DNA of 64,000 nt from Streptomyces sp. NBC_00358 (GCF_036099295.1 NZ_CP107976.1:8122001-8186000); one strand, 5' to 3'. Shown: positions 26,032 through 34,770, numbered from the stretch's first letter. Notes: a model not told the origin generated them from the sequence alone. Numbers and translations: made by a program.

Positions 26032-27065
26032 TCCTCTGGATCAACGGTGCGTTCGGTGCGGGGAAGACCACCACCGCACGGGAACTGATCGAGCTGATCC
26101 CGAACAGCACGCTCTTCGACCCCGAGGTCGTCGGAGGCACACTCACGCAGTTGCTCCCGGCGAAACACCTCGCCGAGGTCGGCGACTTCCAGGATCTGCC
26201 GATCTGGCGCCGGCTCGTGGTCGACACCGCGGCGGCCCTGCTCGCCGAGCTCGGCGGCGTCCTCGTCGTCCCCATGACGCTGCTGCGCCAGGAGTACCGC
26301 GACGAGATCTTCGGCGGCCTCGCCGCACGCCGGATTCCGGTCCGCCATGTGCTCCTCGCCCCGGCGGAAACGATCCTGCGGGAGCGAATAGCCGGGCGCG
26401 AGGTGCCCCCGGAGCTGTCCGACGGCGAGATGCGCGTGCGTCAGTGGTCCTACGACCACATCGAGCCCTACAGGGCCGCGCTCGCCTGGCTCACCGCCGA
26501 CGCCCACCCCGTGGACACCAGCGCGCTCAGCCCGTACGACACCGCCCTGCGCGTCGCCGAAGCCGTACGCACCGGGGAGGCGCCCGTGTGCGCCATCGTG
26601 CAGACGCCGGAACCCACCGCCGAGACGGTCGCCGCCGGAGTGCTCCTCTTCGACGAGGACGACCGTGTCCTGCTCGTCGACCCGACGTACAAGGCCGGCT
26701 GGGAGTTCCCCGGCGGGGTCGTCGAGGCCGGCGAGGCCCCGGCCCGCGCCGGTATGCGCGAGGTCACCGAGGAAACCGGCATCACGCTCGACGAGGTGCC
26801 CACGCTCCTCGTCATCGACTGGGAGTCACCCGCGCCGCCGGGATACGGCGGTCTGCGGCTCCTGTTCGACGGCGGGCGTCTCGACGAACAGGCCGTCCGG
26901 GGGCTCCTGCTCCCCGGACCGGAACTGCGCGGCTGGCGCTTCGTCACCGAGCAGGAGGCGGCCGATCTGCTGCCGCCCGTGCGCTACGAACGGCTCCGCT
27001 GGGCCCTGCGTGCCCGCGAACGCGGCTCGGCGCTCTACCTGGAGGCCGGAATCCCGCTCGGCTGA
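26028..27065 (+). CDS. P-loop kinase fused to a Nudix hydrolase
   Basis: 345 aa. Residues 1-180 form a small P-loop kinase with the Walker A loop GAFGAGKTT (7-15). Residues 198-330 are a Nudix domain with a perfect Nudix box, GGVVEAGEAPARAGMREVTE and ETGI (about 229-252), which binds Mg2+ and cleaves nucleoside diphosphate-linked compounds. The fusion suggests nucleotide or metabolite processing in two steps, but the substrate is unknown. The first 21 bases match the truncated start at 5907. Confidence 0.85.
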   Translation: MILWINGAFGAGKTTTARELIELIPNSTLFDPEVVGGTLTQLLPAKHLAEVGDFQDLPIWRRLVVDTAAALLAELGGVLVVPMTLLRQEYRDEIFGGLAARRIPVRHVLLAPAETILRERIAGREVPPELSDGEMRVRQWSYDHIEPYRAALAWLTADAHPVDTSALSPYDTALRVAEAVRTGEAPVCAIVQTPEPTAETVAAGVLLFDEDDRVLLVDPTYKAGWEFPGGVVEAGEAPARAGMREVTEETGITLDEVPTLLVIDWESPAPPGYGGLRLLFDGGRLDEQAVRGLLLPGPELRGWRFVTEQEAADLLPPVRYERLRWALRARERGSALYLEAGIPLG

Positions 27066-27250
27066 CGCCCGGGGTTCTCCGTCCGGCCTGGGCGCCTCGG
27101 CCCGCACCATGGGCGCGTACTGACTGCCGGTCGGTCCTGAGGCAGCCGGCGGCGCCGCGCGTGGCCCCCGCGTCCGGGCCGATCGCCGCGACGGCAGTCC
27201 GGCGCGGCGCAGAACGACCGGACGGTGACGGCAGGGCCCGTGTCTGACAT
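27066..27250. other. Short gap after the AAA-Nudix gene
   Basis: No gene was found here. The sequence leads into the repeat block that begins at 27251. Confidence 0.4.
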
Positions 27251-27600
27251 CTGGACCAGCAACAGCATGGTGCTGGACCAGCAACGGCATGGTGCTGGAC
27301 CAGCAACGGCGTGGCCCTACGCCTGGGGTGGCACCGGAACAGACAGGTCACTGGAACAGACAGGCCACTGGAGCAGACGAGGCGCCGGAACAGACGGGGC
27401 AGCGCCGGAACAGACGGGGCGCCGGAACAGAGCAGGACAGGGCCTACGGTCTCGCGCTGGACTGGAGAGAGCAGGGGCCTACGGCCTGGCGTGACGCTGG
27501 ACCGGCGAGAGCAGGGGCCTCGGCCTGGCGCGGTGCTGGACCGGGCATGGCGGGCCTGCGGCCTGGCGTGGTGCTGGACCGGGCATGGCAAGGGGCCCAC
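27251..27600. repeat. Mosaic of three short tandem repeat families
   Basis: Three 22-bp copies start at 27251, 27273 and 27295 (CTGGACCAGCAACRGCATGG). Next, from about 27330 to 27440, come several copies of a unit containing CCGGAACAGACGGGGC. Then, to 27590, come imperfect copies of about 40 bp containing GGCCTACGGCCTGGCG and GTGCTGGACCGGGCATGG. No gene is supported; the open frames follow the repeats. Confidence 0.8.
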
Positions 27601-27624
27601 TCGTGACGACGTGGGCCCCTTGCC
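27587..27624. terminator. 14-bp stem hairpin
   Basis: GGCAAGGGGCCCAC (27587-27600) pairs perfectly with GTGGGCCCCTTGCC (27611-27624) around a 10-nt loop. It lies 15 bp beyond the stop of the M20 peptidase gene and should terminate it. It may also stop transcripts from the AAA-Nudix side. Confidence 0.85.
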
Positions 27625-27638
27625 GTGGGCGCGGACGA

Positions 27639-28994
27639 TCAGTTCGCCGCGTAGTTCCGCAGGAAGAGCGCCTCCGCGACCGACAGACGCTCCAGCTCGT
27701 CCGGCGAGACGCTCTCGTTCACCGCGTGGATCTGCGCCTCCGGCTCGCTCAGGCCGATGAGCAGGATCTCCGTCCGCGGGTACAGGGAGGCCAGCGTGTT
27801 GCACAGCGGGATCGAGCCGCCCATGCCCGCCGACTGCATCTCCTGGCCCGGGTAGGCGACCGCCATGGCCTCGGCCATCGAGGCGTACGCGGGGCTGGAC
27901 GTGTCGGCGCGGAACGCCTGGCCCTGCCCGATCCGCTCGGTGCTCACCCGCGCGCCCCACGGCGTGTGCGCCTCGATGTGCGCCTCCAGCAGCTCGGTCG
28001 CCTCGACCGCGTCGACGCCCGGCGGCACCCGCAGGCTGACCAGCGCACGGGCACCGGCCTGCACCGACGGCGTCGCGCCGACGACCGGCGGGCAGTCGAT
28101 CCCGAGGACGGTGACGGCCGGACGCGCCCAGACCCGGTCGGCGACGTCGCCGGAACCGATGAGCTCCACCCCGTCGAGCACCTTGGCGTCCTCACGGAAC
28201 GCCTGCTCCTCGTACTGCAGGCCGTCCCACGCGGCGTCGCCGGCCAGGCCGTCGACGGTCGTCGAACCGTCCTTCGCGCGCAGCGAGTCCAGTACGCGGA
28301 TCAGCGCCGCCAGCGCGTCGGGCGCCGCACCGCCGAACTGCCCGGAGTGCAGGTTCCCTTCGAGGGTGTCCACCTGCACCCGGACGAGGGTCATGCCGCG
28401 CAGGGTCGCGGTGACGGTCGGCAGACCCGCCCGGAAGTTGCCGGCGTCGCCGATGACGATCGTGTCGGCGGTCAGCAACTCAGGGTGCTGCTCGGCGTAC
28501 CGCTCCAGACCGCCGGTGCCCTGCTCCTCCGAGCCCTCGACGATGACCTTGACGTGCACCGGAACGCCGCCGTTCGCCTTCAGGGCACGCAGCGCCAGCA
28601 GATGCATCACGACGCCGCCCTTGCAGTCGGCGCTGCCCCGCCCGTACCAGCGGCCGTCGCGCTCCACCAGCTCGAACGGAGGCGTCGTCCAGGCCGCTTC
28701 GTCCAGCGGCGGCTGCACGTCGTAGTGCGCGTACAGCAGGACCGTCTTCGCGCCCTCGGGTCCCGGCAGGAAGCCGTACACCGACTGCGTACCGTCCGGG
28801 GTGTCGAGCAGTGCCACGTCCTGGAAGCCCTCGGAGCGCAGCGCGTCGGCGATCCAGTTCGCGGCGCCCTCGCTCTCGCTCCTCGGATACTGGTCGAAAT
28901 CCGCCACCGACTTGAAGGCCACCAGCTCGGTGAGCTCCGCCTTCGCGCGGGGCATGAGCGAGGCGACGGTCTCGGCGACCGGATTCGACGACAT
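27639..28994 (-). CDS. M20-family metallopeptidase (dipeptidase)
   Basis: 451 aa from ATG 28994 with AAGGAG upstream. Zinc-site motifs follow the order of the family: LLYAHYDVQPP (His, Asp), YGRGSADCKGG (bridging Asp), VEGSEEQGTGG (catalytic Glu-Glu), DTIVIGDAGN and EAQIHAVNESVSPDEL (last His). Length and motifs fit the cytosolic dipeptidase/carnosinase-like branch that hydrolyses di- and tripeptides. It is a single-gene unit with its own terminator and is divergent from the flavoprotein gene. Confidence 0.94.
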   Translation of the reverse strand: MSSNPVAETVASLMPRAKAELTELVAFKSVADFDQYPRSESEGAANWIADALRSEGFQDVALLDTPDGTQSVYGFLPGPEGAKTVLLYAHYDVQPPLDEAAWTTPPFELVERDGRWYGRGSADCKGGVVMHLLALRALKANGGVPVHVKVIVEGSEEQGTGGLERYAEQHPELLTADTIVIGDAGNFRAGLPTVTATLRGMTLVRVQVDTLEGNLHSGQFGGAAPDALAALIRVLDSLRAKDGSTTVDGLAGDAAWDGLQYEEQAFREDAKVLDGVELIGSGDVADRVWARPAVTVLGIDCPPVVGATPSVQAGARALVSLRVPPGVDAVEATELLEAHIEAHTPWGARVSTERIGQGQAFRADTSSPAYASMAEAMAVAYPGQEMQSAGMGGSIPLCNTLASLYPRTEILLIGLSEPEAQIHAVNESVSPDELERLSVAEALFLRNYAAN

Positions 28995-29170
28995 GGGCAC
29001 GCTCCTTGTGGGTGCGACGTTGTACTTCTGTGTACAGGTGATCGGGTGATGCGTACTGGTGTGCAGGACGCATCCGTTGCCGATCCTCCCACAGCAACCT
29101 GCGGCGATGCCCGCCGTAGGATGCGGGGGACAGGTGCGGCAGACGGCTGGACTGGGAGCAGTAGACCAAC

Positions 29171-30487
29171 GTGAGCAGCGAGAACTCTTCGGCGGACGAC
29201 GAGCGGCGTACGGCGGACGACGAACAGCGGGTATGGGACGTCGTAGTCGTCGGTGGGGGACCAGCGGGTGCCTCGGCCGCCTATGCGGCAGCGGTCGCGG
29301 GACGCAGCGTCCTGCTGTTGGAGAAGGCCGAACTGCCCCGCTACAAAACATGCGGCGGCGGAATCATCGGCCCGTCGCGCGATGCCCTGCCCCCCGGCTT
29401 CGAACTTCCGTTCAGAGACCGGGTGCACGCGGTCACCTTCTCCATGGACGGCAAGTTCGCCCGCACCCGGCGGTCCCGGAACATGCTGTTCGGGCTGATC
29501 AACCGTCCGGAGTTCGACCAGCAGCTCGTCGAGTTCGCCCAGAAGGCGGGAGCCGAGCTGCGTACGGGTGCCATGGTGTCCCGCGTCGAGCAGCACGGGT
29601 CGGCGGTGCCGGACCGGCGTACCGTCGCGGTCGTCCTTCAGGGCGGCGAGACCGTGCTGGCGCGGGCGGTGGTCGGTGCCGACGGCAGCGCGAGCCGGAT
29701 AGGAGCACACGTCGGCGTGAAGCTCGACCAGGTCGATCTCGGCCTGGAGGCCGAGATCCCGGTTCCGGAGACGGTCGCCGAGGACTGGCGGGGGCGTGTC
29801 CTGATCGACTGGGGCCCCATGCCCGGCAGTTACGGGTGGGTCTTCCCGAAGGGGGACACACTGACCGTCGGGGTGATCTCCGCGCGCGGTGAAGGCGCCG
29901 CCACCAAGCGGTACTTGGAGGACTTCATCGCCCGGCTCGGCCTCGCCGGCTTCGAACCGGCCATCTCGTCGGGCCACTTGACGCGCTGCCGCGCCGAGGA
30001 CTCGCCGCTGTCGCGCGGCCGGGTGCTCGTCTGCGGTGACGCGGCGGGACTGCTCGAACCCTGGACCCGGGAGGGCATCTCGTTCGCGCTGCGCTCCGGG
30101 CGGCTCGCGGGTGAGTGGGCGGTCCGGATCGCCGAGGCGCACGACGCCGTGGACGCCCGACGCCAGGCCCTGAACTACGCCTTCGCGATCAAGGCGGGGC
30201 TCGGCGTCGAGATGAGTGTCGGCAAGCGCCTGCTCGCGGCCTTCGAGCGTCGTCCCGGGCTGTTCCACGCGGGGCTCACCGGCCTCCGCCCGGTGTGGAA
30301 GGCGTTCGCCGGCATCACCCGCGGCTCCACGACGCTCGGCGAGATCATCCGGTCCCGTCCGATGGTCGGACGCGCCCTGACCACACTCGACCGCCGTCCG
30401 CAGGAGGCCCACGAGGCACAGGCGGCGCAAGGCGCGCCGACGGCGGAGGGGCCGGAGGGGGCCCAGGCGGGGGAGGGGGAGCGCTAG
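29171..30487 (+). CDS. Geranylgeranyl reductase-type FAD oxidoreductase
   Basis: 438 aa, GTG start. The FAD dinucleotide fold is WDVVVVGGGPAGASAAYAAA (about residues 22-41), followed by the Cys motif YKTCGGGIIG and the second FAD contact RVLVCGDAAGLLEPWTREGI. These are the landmarks of the geranylgeranyl reductase family, which saturates isoprenoid chains of quinones or lipids using reduced FAD. The last 30 residues are a low-complexity Ala/Glu/Gly tail. In Streptomyces the family is often near respiratory genes, but none is seen here. Confidence 0.9.
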   Translation: MSSENSSADDERRTADDEQRVWDVVVVGGGPAGASAAYAAAVAGRSVLLLEKAELPRYKTCGGGIIGPSRDALPPGFELPFRDRVHAVTFSMDGKFARTRRSRNMLFGLINRPEFDQQLVEFAQKAGAELRTGAMVSRVEQHGSAVPDRRTVAVVLQGGETVLARAVVGADGSASRIGAHVGVKLDQVDLGLEAEIPVPETVAEDWRGRVLIDWGPMPGSYGWVFPKGDTLTVGVISARGEGAATKRYLEDFIARLGLAGFEPAISSGHLTRCRAEDSPLSRGRVLVCGDAAGLLEPWTREGISFALRSGRLAGEWAVRIAEAHDAVDARRQALNYAFAIKAGLGVEMSVGKRLLAAFERRPGLFHAGLTGLRPVWKAFAGITRGSTTLGEIIRSRPMVGRALTTLDRRPQEAHEAQAAQGAPTAEGPEGAQAGEGER

Positions 30488-30645
30488 CGGATTCGGCCGC
30501 CGTCGGACGCAATCGGTCGCAGGCCAACGGGCCGCAGGCCGCTGGCGGCCGAGGGCTTCATGCAGCTCAAGGCCTCACTCGAGCCATGATCGTCCCTGGT
30601 CCACGGCGTTCCCCGATCCCGCCGTTCCCGGTCCATGGCCACGTT

Positions 30646-30697
30646 CGCTCGCCGGTCGTGCGCGCACCGTCGGTCGTGCGCGCACGACCGGCGAGCG
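30646..30697. terminator. 21-bp perfect inverted repeat
   Basis: The 21 bases at 30646-30666 are exactly complementary to 30677-30697 around a 10-nt loop (CCGTCGGTCG). It is placed between convergent genes. The stem is much longer than most terminators of this genome. Confidence 0.75.
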
Positions 30698-30730
30698 TCG
30701 GGGCGGAGGAGCGGTGGACCGGGTTGCCCG

Positions 30731-31180
30731 TCAGCTCGTGACCGTGATCCGGAAGACGGGGTGGTCGGGGGCGATGCGCCGCAGCTCCTCGTCGGACGAG
30801 TCGGGTCCGACGCCGCCGAAGAACACGCCGACCTCGGCCTTCCAGCGCTTGAGGTAGGCGCGCAGCAACGAGACCTTGTCGTCGTCGGCCACCTCCACGG
30901 CGGTGAAGGTGTCGACCTTCTTGCCGAGGCGCAGCTCGCCCCCGCCGGCCGCCCGCATGTTGTGCGTCCACTGGACATGGCCGCGCGGGGCGACGAGGTA
31001 CTGCTCACCGTCCACCGTGAGCAGGTTGACCGGAGTCGTCCGCCACTCGCCGCTCTTGCGGCCCCGGACGGCCAGGACCCGCGAACCCCAGACGCTGAGG
31101 CCGCGCCTGGTGATCCAGGCCACGGCACGGTTGAAGACGTTGACGGTGAACCAGCCGGGCTTCTGGACGTGTGTGGACAC
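30731..31180 (-). CDS. Deazaflavin (F420)-dependent nitroreductase-family protein
   Basis: 149 aa. It shows the DDN/FDR fold pattern: GWFTVNVFNRAVAWITRRGL, VLAVRGRKSGEWRTTPVNLL, YLVAPRGHVQWTHNMRAAGG and FGGVGPDSSDEELRRIAPDH. These split-barrel proteins bind F420 or related flavins and reduce or oxidise a range of small molecules; the real substrate is usually unknown. It is divergent from the TetR gene, and the operator array between them suggests tight control by that regulator. Confidence 0.88.
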   Translation of the reverse strand: MSTHVQKPGWFTVNVFNRAVAWITRRGLSVWGSRVLAVRGRKSGEWRTTPVNLLTVDGEQYLVAPRGHVQWTHNMRAAGGGELRLGKKVDTFTAVEVADDDKVSLLRAYLKRWKAEVGVFFGGVGPDSSDEELRRIAPDHPVFRITVTS

Positions 31181-31204
31181 GGGGACCCCTTGAGGCGTGT
31201 GATG

Positions 31205-31384
31205 AGAGCGCCGCTCTGTTTTGTGAGCACTGCTCTCGCTTGAGAAGAGTCTGCACCGGATCGGTGATCCAATGCAAGAGCGGTGCTCTCGTTTTTGTGC
31301 GCCGCTCTCTTTTTGGTGCGCCGATCAATGAAGTGAGCATAGATCTCCTTCCGGATCACTGCTCTCCTTTGTGTGCAGTGCTCT
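31205..31384. promoter_or_regulatory. Array of about ten palindromic operators on a 19-bp pitch
   Basis: Sites of the form N5-N3-N5 with consensus NGWGC-NNN-GCTCT occur at 31205, 31224, 31258, 31277, 31296, 31315, 31334, 31353 and 31372. A weaker one is at 31243. Best copies are AGAGCGCCGCTCT (31205), AGAGCGGTGCTCT (31277) and GGATCGGTGATCC (31258). The last seven are exactly 19 bp apart. The array fills the divergent promoter region between the deazaflavin reductase and the TetR gene, so TetR binding in tandem is the natural explanation. Confidence 0.75.
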
Positions 31385-31407
31385 GGAAACGTGGGACACT
31401 GCTCGGT

Positions 31408-32202
31408 ATGAACACCGCGCGAGGGGCACGTGCCCGAGCCAGGATCGAGGTCACGGCGGCCATCAAGGACGAGGCGCGCAGACAACTCGCCGCGGAGGGC
31501 GCCGCCAAACTCTCGCTGCGTGCCGTGGCCCGCGAGCTCGGGATGGTCTCCTCCGCGCTCTACCGGTACTTCCCCAGCCGGGACGACCTGCTGACCGCGC
31601 TCATCATCGACGCCTACGACTCCCTCGGCGAGGCGGCCGAGTCCGCGCACGCGGAGGTCGCCGCCGCAGGTCCCCGGGAGCGCTGGATCACCGTGTGCGC
31701 GGCGGCGCGGAACTGGGCGCTGGAGCATCCGCACGAGTACGCGCTCATCTACGGTTCCCCCGTCCCCGGGTACGTCGCGCCGCAGGAGACGGTTCCGGCG
31801 GCCTCCCGGGTGGGCCTGCTCCTGATCGGCGTCGTCCGGGACGCGTACCGGGGCAAGGGGGTGGCCCGCACGCCGCTGCCCGCCGAGCTGAGGACCGAGG
31901 CGCAGCGGATGTCCGCCGATCTCGCGCCCGATCTGCCGCCCGAGGTGATCGTGGCGCTGGTGGCCTCGTGGGCGCAGCTCTACGGGTTGATCGGGTTCGA
32001 GCTGTTCGGGCAGTTCAACCGGGTCGTGGAGGACCGTGAGCCGTTCTTCCGCCATGCCGTGGGGCGGCTCGCGCACGACGTGGGACTCGTGTATCCGGAG
32101 CAGAGCGCGACCGCCGATGAACCGCCTTCGGCCCGGCCGCATCCGGCTGAGCCGCATCCGGATCCGGCTCAGCCGCATCCGGCCGGGCCGACTTCGTCCT
32201 AG
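31408..32202 (+). CDS. TetR-family regulator
   Basis: 264 aa from ATG 31408. The helix-turn-helix is LSLRAVARELGMVSSALYRYF. The ligand domain has WITVCAAARNWALEHPHEYA and YGLIGFELFGQFNRVVED, as in the WHG-type TetR subgroup. The C-terminus has a short His-Pro repeat (HPAEPHPDPAQPHPAGP) from tandem DNA repeats. It faces the deazaflavin reductase gene across the operator array and probably represses both. The effector is unknown. Confidence 0.92.
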   Translation: MNTARGARARARIEVTAAIKDEARRQLAAEGAAKLSLRAVARELGMVSSALYRYFPSRDDLLTALIIDAYDSLGEAAESAHAEVAAAGPRERWITVCAAARNWALEHPHEYALIYGSPVPGYVAPQETVPAASRVGLLLIGVVRDAYRGKGVARTPLPAELRTEAQRMSADLAPDLPPEVIVALVASWAQLYGLIGFELFGQFNRVVEDREPFFRHAVGRLAHDVGLVYPEQSATADEPPSARPHPAEPHPDPAQPHPAGPTSS

Positions 32203-32391
32203 GCCCGGTGGCGACTGCGTCCTGTGGTCCATGCCGTCGTCGGCGTTGTCCTCTGTACGCAGCGCCGACCTCAGCCTCGCGTTCGGCGCCGTACCGCGTG
32301 CCGTACCCCGTGTCGTACTCCGCGGGGAGTACGGGTGATCACCTCGCCCGGCGGACGCCCGCGCCGGGGTCGGCCGTCTAGCGTGACGGTC

Positions 32392-33627
32392 ATGGAAGAG
32401 CAGCACACGCCCGCGGCGCCGACGTGGGGCGGTCCACCGCGATGGCGGCACGGGCCGCCCGGATGGAGCCGTTGGAACGACGAGGAGCGCCGCGCGCGAT
32501 GGCCGTGGCGTTCCACGGTGCTGCTGACCGCCTTCGTGCTGGTCGGCTCCAACTTCGCCGCCCACGCCCAGCACGGCGACCGGCTCGCCCTGGACTTCTT
32601 CTCGCGGGCGCTCCTTCTGGTGGGCGCCGGTCTGCTGCTCTGGCGGCAGCGGTATCCCGTGTTCGTCGCGTTCGGCACGGCCGCGGTCGCCCTGGTCTAC
32701 GTGGCCGCGGGGTATCCGTACGGGCCGGTCTTCCTTCCCGTCGCGGTGGGCTGCTTCAGCGCCGTGGTCGCCGGGCATCGCAAGGCCGCCTGGACTGCCA
32801 TCGGCCTGCTGTGGGCGGGGCATCTCCTGGTCTCCCACTGGCTGTACCACCGGCTGCCTCCGGCGGGCGACGTTCCCCCTTCCTGGACGCAGGAGATCGG
32901 CATCGCCACCTGGGTCGTGGCGGTGGTGGCACTGTCGGAGCTGTTGCGCGCGCGTCGTGAGCAGTGGAGCCGCGACAGGGCCGAGCGCGCGCAGGCCGCC
33001 CGGCGTCGCGCCGACGAGGAGCGGCTGAGGATCGCCCGCGAACTGCACGACGTGCTGGCTCACAGCATCTCGGTGATCAACGTCCAGGCGGGCGTCGGAC
33101 TCGCGCTGCTGGACTCGGACCCCGAGCAGGCGCGCACGGCGCTCACCACCATCAGAGCGGCGAGCAAGGAGGCGCTCGGAGAGGTCCGCCAGGTGCTCGA
33201 CACCCTGCGCGCGCCGGGCGAGGCACCGCGGACACCAGCGCCCGGGCTGGACCGGCTGCCCGAACTGGTCGAGCAGGCGGCGAGTGCCGGACTGACGGTC
33301 GAGATCGAGGGCGAGGTCCCGGAACCGGCACCCGGCACCGACCTCGCCGCGTTCCGCATCATCCAGGAGGCGCTCACGAATGTCGTACGGCATTCGGGGT
33401 CGCGCCACGCGCGCGTGCGGCTCGATCGCGCGGAGGGCGCCCTGCGGCTGCGGATCGACGACGACGGGCCGGCCACCGGCGCGGACGCGGGCGGGAGCGG
33501 CAACGGGCTGGCCGGCATGCGGGAGCGGGCGGCGGCGCTGGGTGGCACGATCGAGGCGGGGCCGCGCGACGACGGAGGGTTCCGGGTGCTGGCCGTGCTG
33601 CCGTGGAAGGTCAGGGAGGACCGGTGA
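32392..33627 (+). CDS. NarL-type sensor histidine kinase
   Basis: 411 aa from ATG 32392. After a charged N-terminus there are membrane segments at about 41-58, 70-84, 90-108, 112-127, 133-150 and 168-184. HisKA_3 follows with RLRIARELHDVLAHSISVIN (His219), then the ATPase domain: FRIIQEALTNVVRHSG, LRIDDDGPA and GNGLAGMRERAAALGG. Such DesK-like kinases often sense membrane state. It overlaps its response regulator by 4 bp (GTGA). Confidence 0.93.
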   Translation: MEEQHTPAAPTWGGPPRWRHGPPGWSRWNDEERRARWPWRSTVLLTAFVLVGSNFAAHAQHGDRLALDFFSRALLLVGAGLLLWRQRYPVFVAFGTAAVALVYVAAGYPYGPVFLPVAVGCFSAVVAGHRKAAWTAIGLLWAGHLLVSHWLYHRLPPAGDVPPSWTQEIGIATWVVAVVALSELLRARREQWSRDRAERAQAARRRADEERLRIARELHDVLAHSISVINVQAGVGLALLDSDPEQARTALTTIRAASKEALGEVRQVLDTLRAPGEAPRTPAPGLDRLPELVEQAASAGLTVEIEGEVPEPAPGTDLAAFRIIQEALTNVVRHSGSRHARVRLDRAEGALRLRIDDDGPATGADAGGSGNGLAGMRERAAALGGTIEAGPRDDGGFRVLAVLPWKVREDR

Positions 33628-34289
33628 TCCGTGTACTGCTCGCCGACGACCAGGCGCTGGTCAGGGCAGGCTTCAAGGCGCTGCTCGCCGCGCAGCCCGA
33701 CATCGAGGTGGCCGGAGAGGCCGCCGACGGTGCGGAGGCGCTGCGCGCCGTCCGTGAACTGCGCCCCGATGTCGTCCTGATGGACATCAGGATGCCCGTG
33801 CTGGACGGCCTCGCCGCCACCCGCCGCATCACGGGCGATCCGGATCTCGGGGACGTCAAGGTGGTCATGCTCACCACCTTCGAACTCGACGAGTACGTCT
33901 TCGAGGCCATCCGTTCCGGTGCTTCCGGTTTTCTGGTCAAGGACACCGAGCCCGATGAACTGCTGCGTGCGGTAAGGGCGGTGGTCGAGGGTGACGCACT
34001 GCTCTCGCCCGGGGTGACTCGGCGGCTGATCTCCGAGTTCGCGGCCCGTTCCAAGGAGCCCGAGTCCGCCGCGTCCCTCGTCGAACTCACCGAGCGGGAA
34101 AGGGAGGTGATGGCGCTGGTCGGCATCGGCCTGTCGAACGACGAGATCGCCCGCCGTCTCGTTGTCAGCCCGCTCACCGCCAAGACCCATGTCAGCCGGA
34201 CGATGGTGAAGCTCGGGGCTCGCGACCGGGCCCAACTGGTCGTGCTCGCCTATGAGTCGGGGCTGGTGCGACCGGGCTGGCTGGGCTGA
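33624..34289 (+). CDS. NarL/LuxR-type response regulator
   Basis: 221 aa. The GTG at 33624 overlaps the kinase stop. The receiver has ADDQ (7-10), Asp54 in VVLMDIRMPVLDG and Lys in GFLVKDTEPDELL. The LuxR helix-turn-helix is LTEREREVMALVGIG and EIARRLVVSPLTAKTHVSRT. Its 3' end overlaps the opposing small membrane-protein gene by 40 bp. Confidence 0.94.
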   Translation: MIRVLLADDQALVRAGFKALLAAQPDIEVAGEAADGAEALRAVRELRPDVVLMDIRMPVLDGLAATRRITGDPDLGDVKVVMLTTFELDEYVFEAIRSGASGFLVKDTEPDELLRAVRAVVEGDALLSPGVTRRLISEFAARSKEPESAASLVELTEREREVMALVGIGLSNDEIARRLVVSPLTAKTHVSRTMVKLGARDRAQLVVLAYESGLVRPGWLG

Positions 34290-34585
34290 GGCGCGGGAGC
34301 GTGGTGGTGGAAGCGGAACAGTACGGTGGCCACCCGCAGCGCGAAGAGGGCGGTGGCCAGAGTGGTGCCCGAGGCGACGAGCGCGCGTACGAACCCCGGC
34401 GAGAGGTCCAGGAACAGGGCGGGCCCGGTGACGACCCCGAAGGCGACCGCCGCGACGAACGCCGCGCTGGCCAGGGCGTATCCGATCTCGACGGTGACCG
34501 CGTCCCGCTGCGCCTGGGTGCGGCTCGGGTACGTTCCCGGCCCGGAGTCGCGGCGATTGTCCATGTCTTGACCGTCGTTGCTCAT
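34250..34585 (-). CDS. DUF6332-like small membrane protein
   Basis: 111 aa from ATG 34585 (ATG 34564 also possible). A hydrophilic start (MSNDGQDMDNRRDSGPGTYP) precedes RTQAQRDAVTVEIGYALASA and two membrane helices: AFVAAVAFGVVTGPALFL and ALVASGTTLATALFALRVAT. This pattern matches a small actinomycete family of unknown function. It is convergent with the response regulator. Confidence 0.7.
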   Translation of the reverse strand: MSNDGQDMDNRRDSGPGTYPSRTQAQRDAVTVEIGYALASAAFVAAVAFGVVTGPALFLDLSPGFVRALVASGTTLATALFALRVATVLFRFHHHAPAPQPSQPGRTSPDS

Positions 34586-34770
34586 CGTTCGAGTCAACAG
34601 GCCCGCGCCCGGCGGGGCAAGCACCCCACCGGGTGCGCGCGTCCGCTGACCCGCTTACCGCGGCTCGGCGTGGATGCCGAGCCGCGGAGGTCGGCTGTGG
34701 GGGCGCGCACCGGTCCTTCGGCCGTCCCGTTCACGGGCGGACCGGATGACCGGGATTGCGGATGCGTGCA

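Noticed and set aside
31205-31384. CRISPR or iteron origin for the 19-bp repeats
   Set aside because: Units are short palindromes with no spacers, no replication gene is nearby, and the position between divergent genes fits an operator array better.
30484-33408. 974-codon minus-strand frame
   Set aside because: It runs antisense through the TetR and kinase genes and has the Arg/Gly/Pro composition of a high-GC shadow frame.
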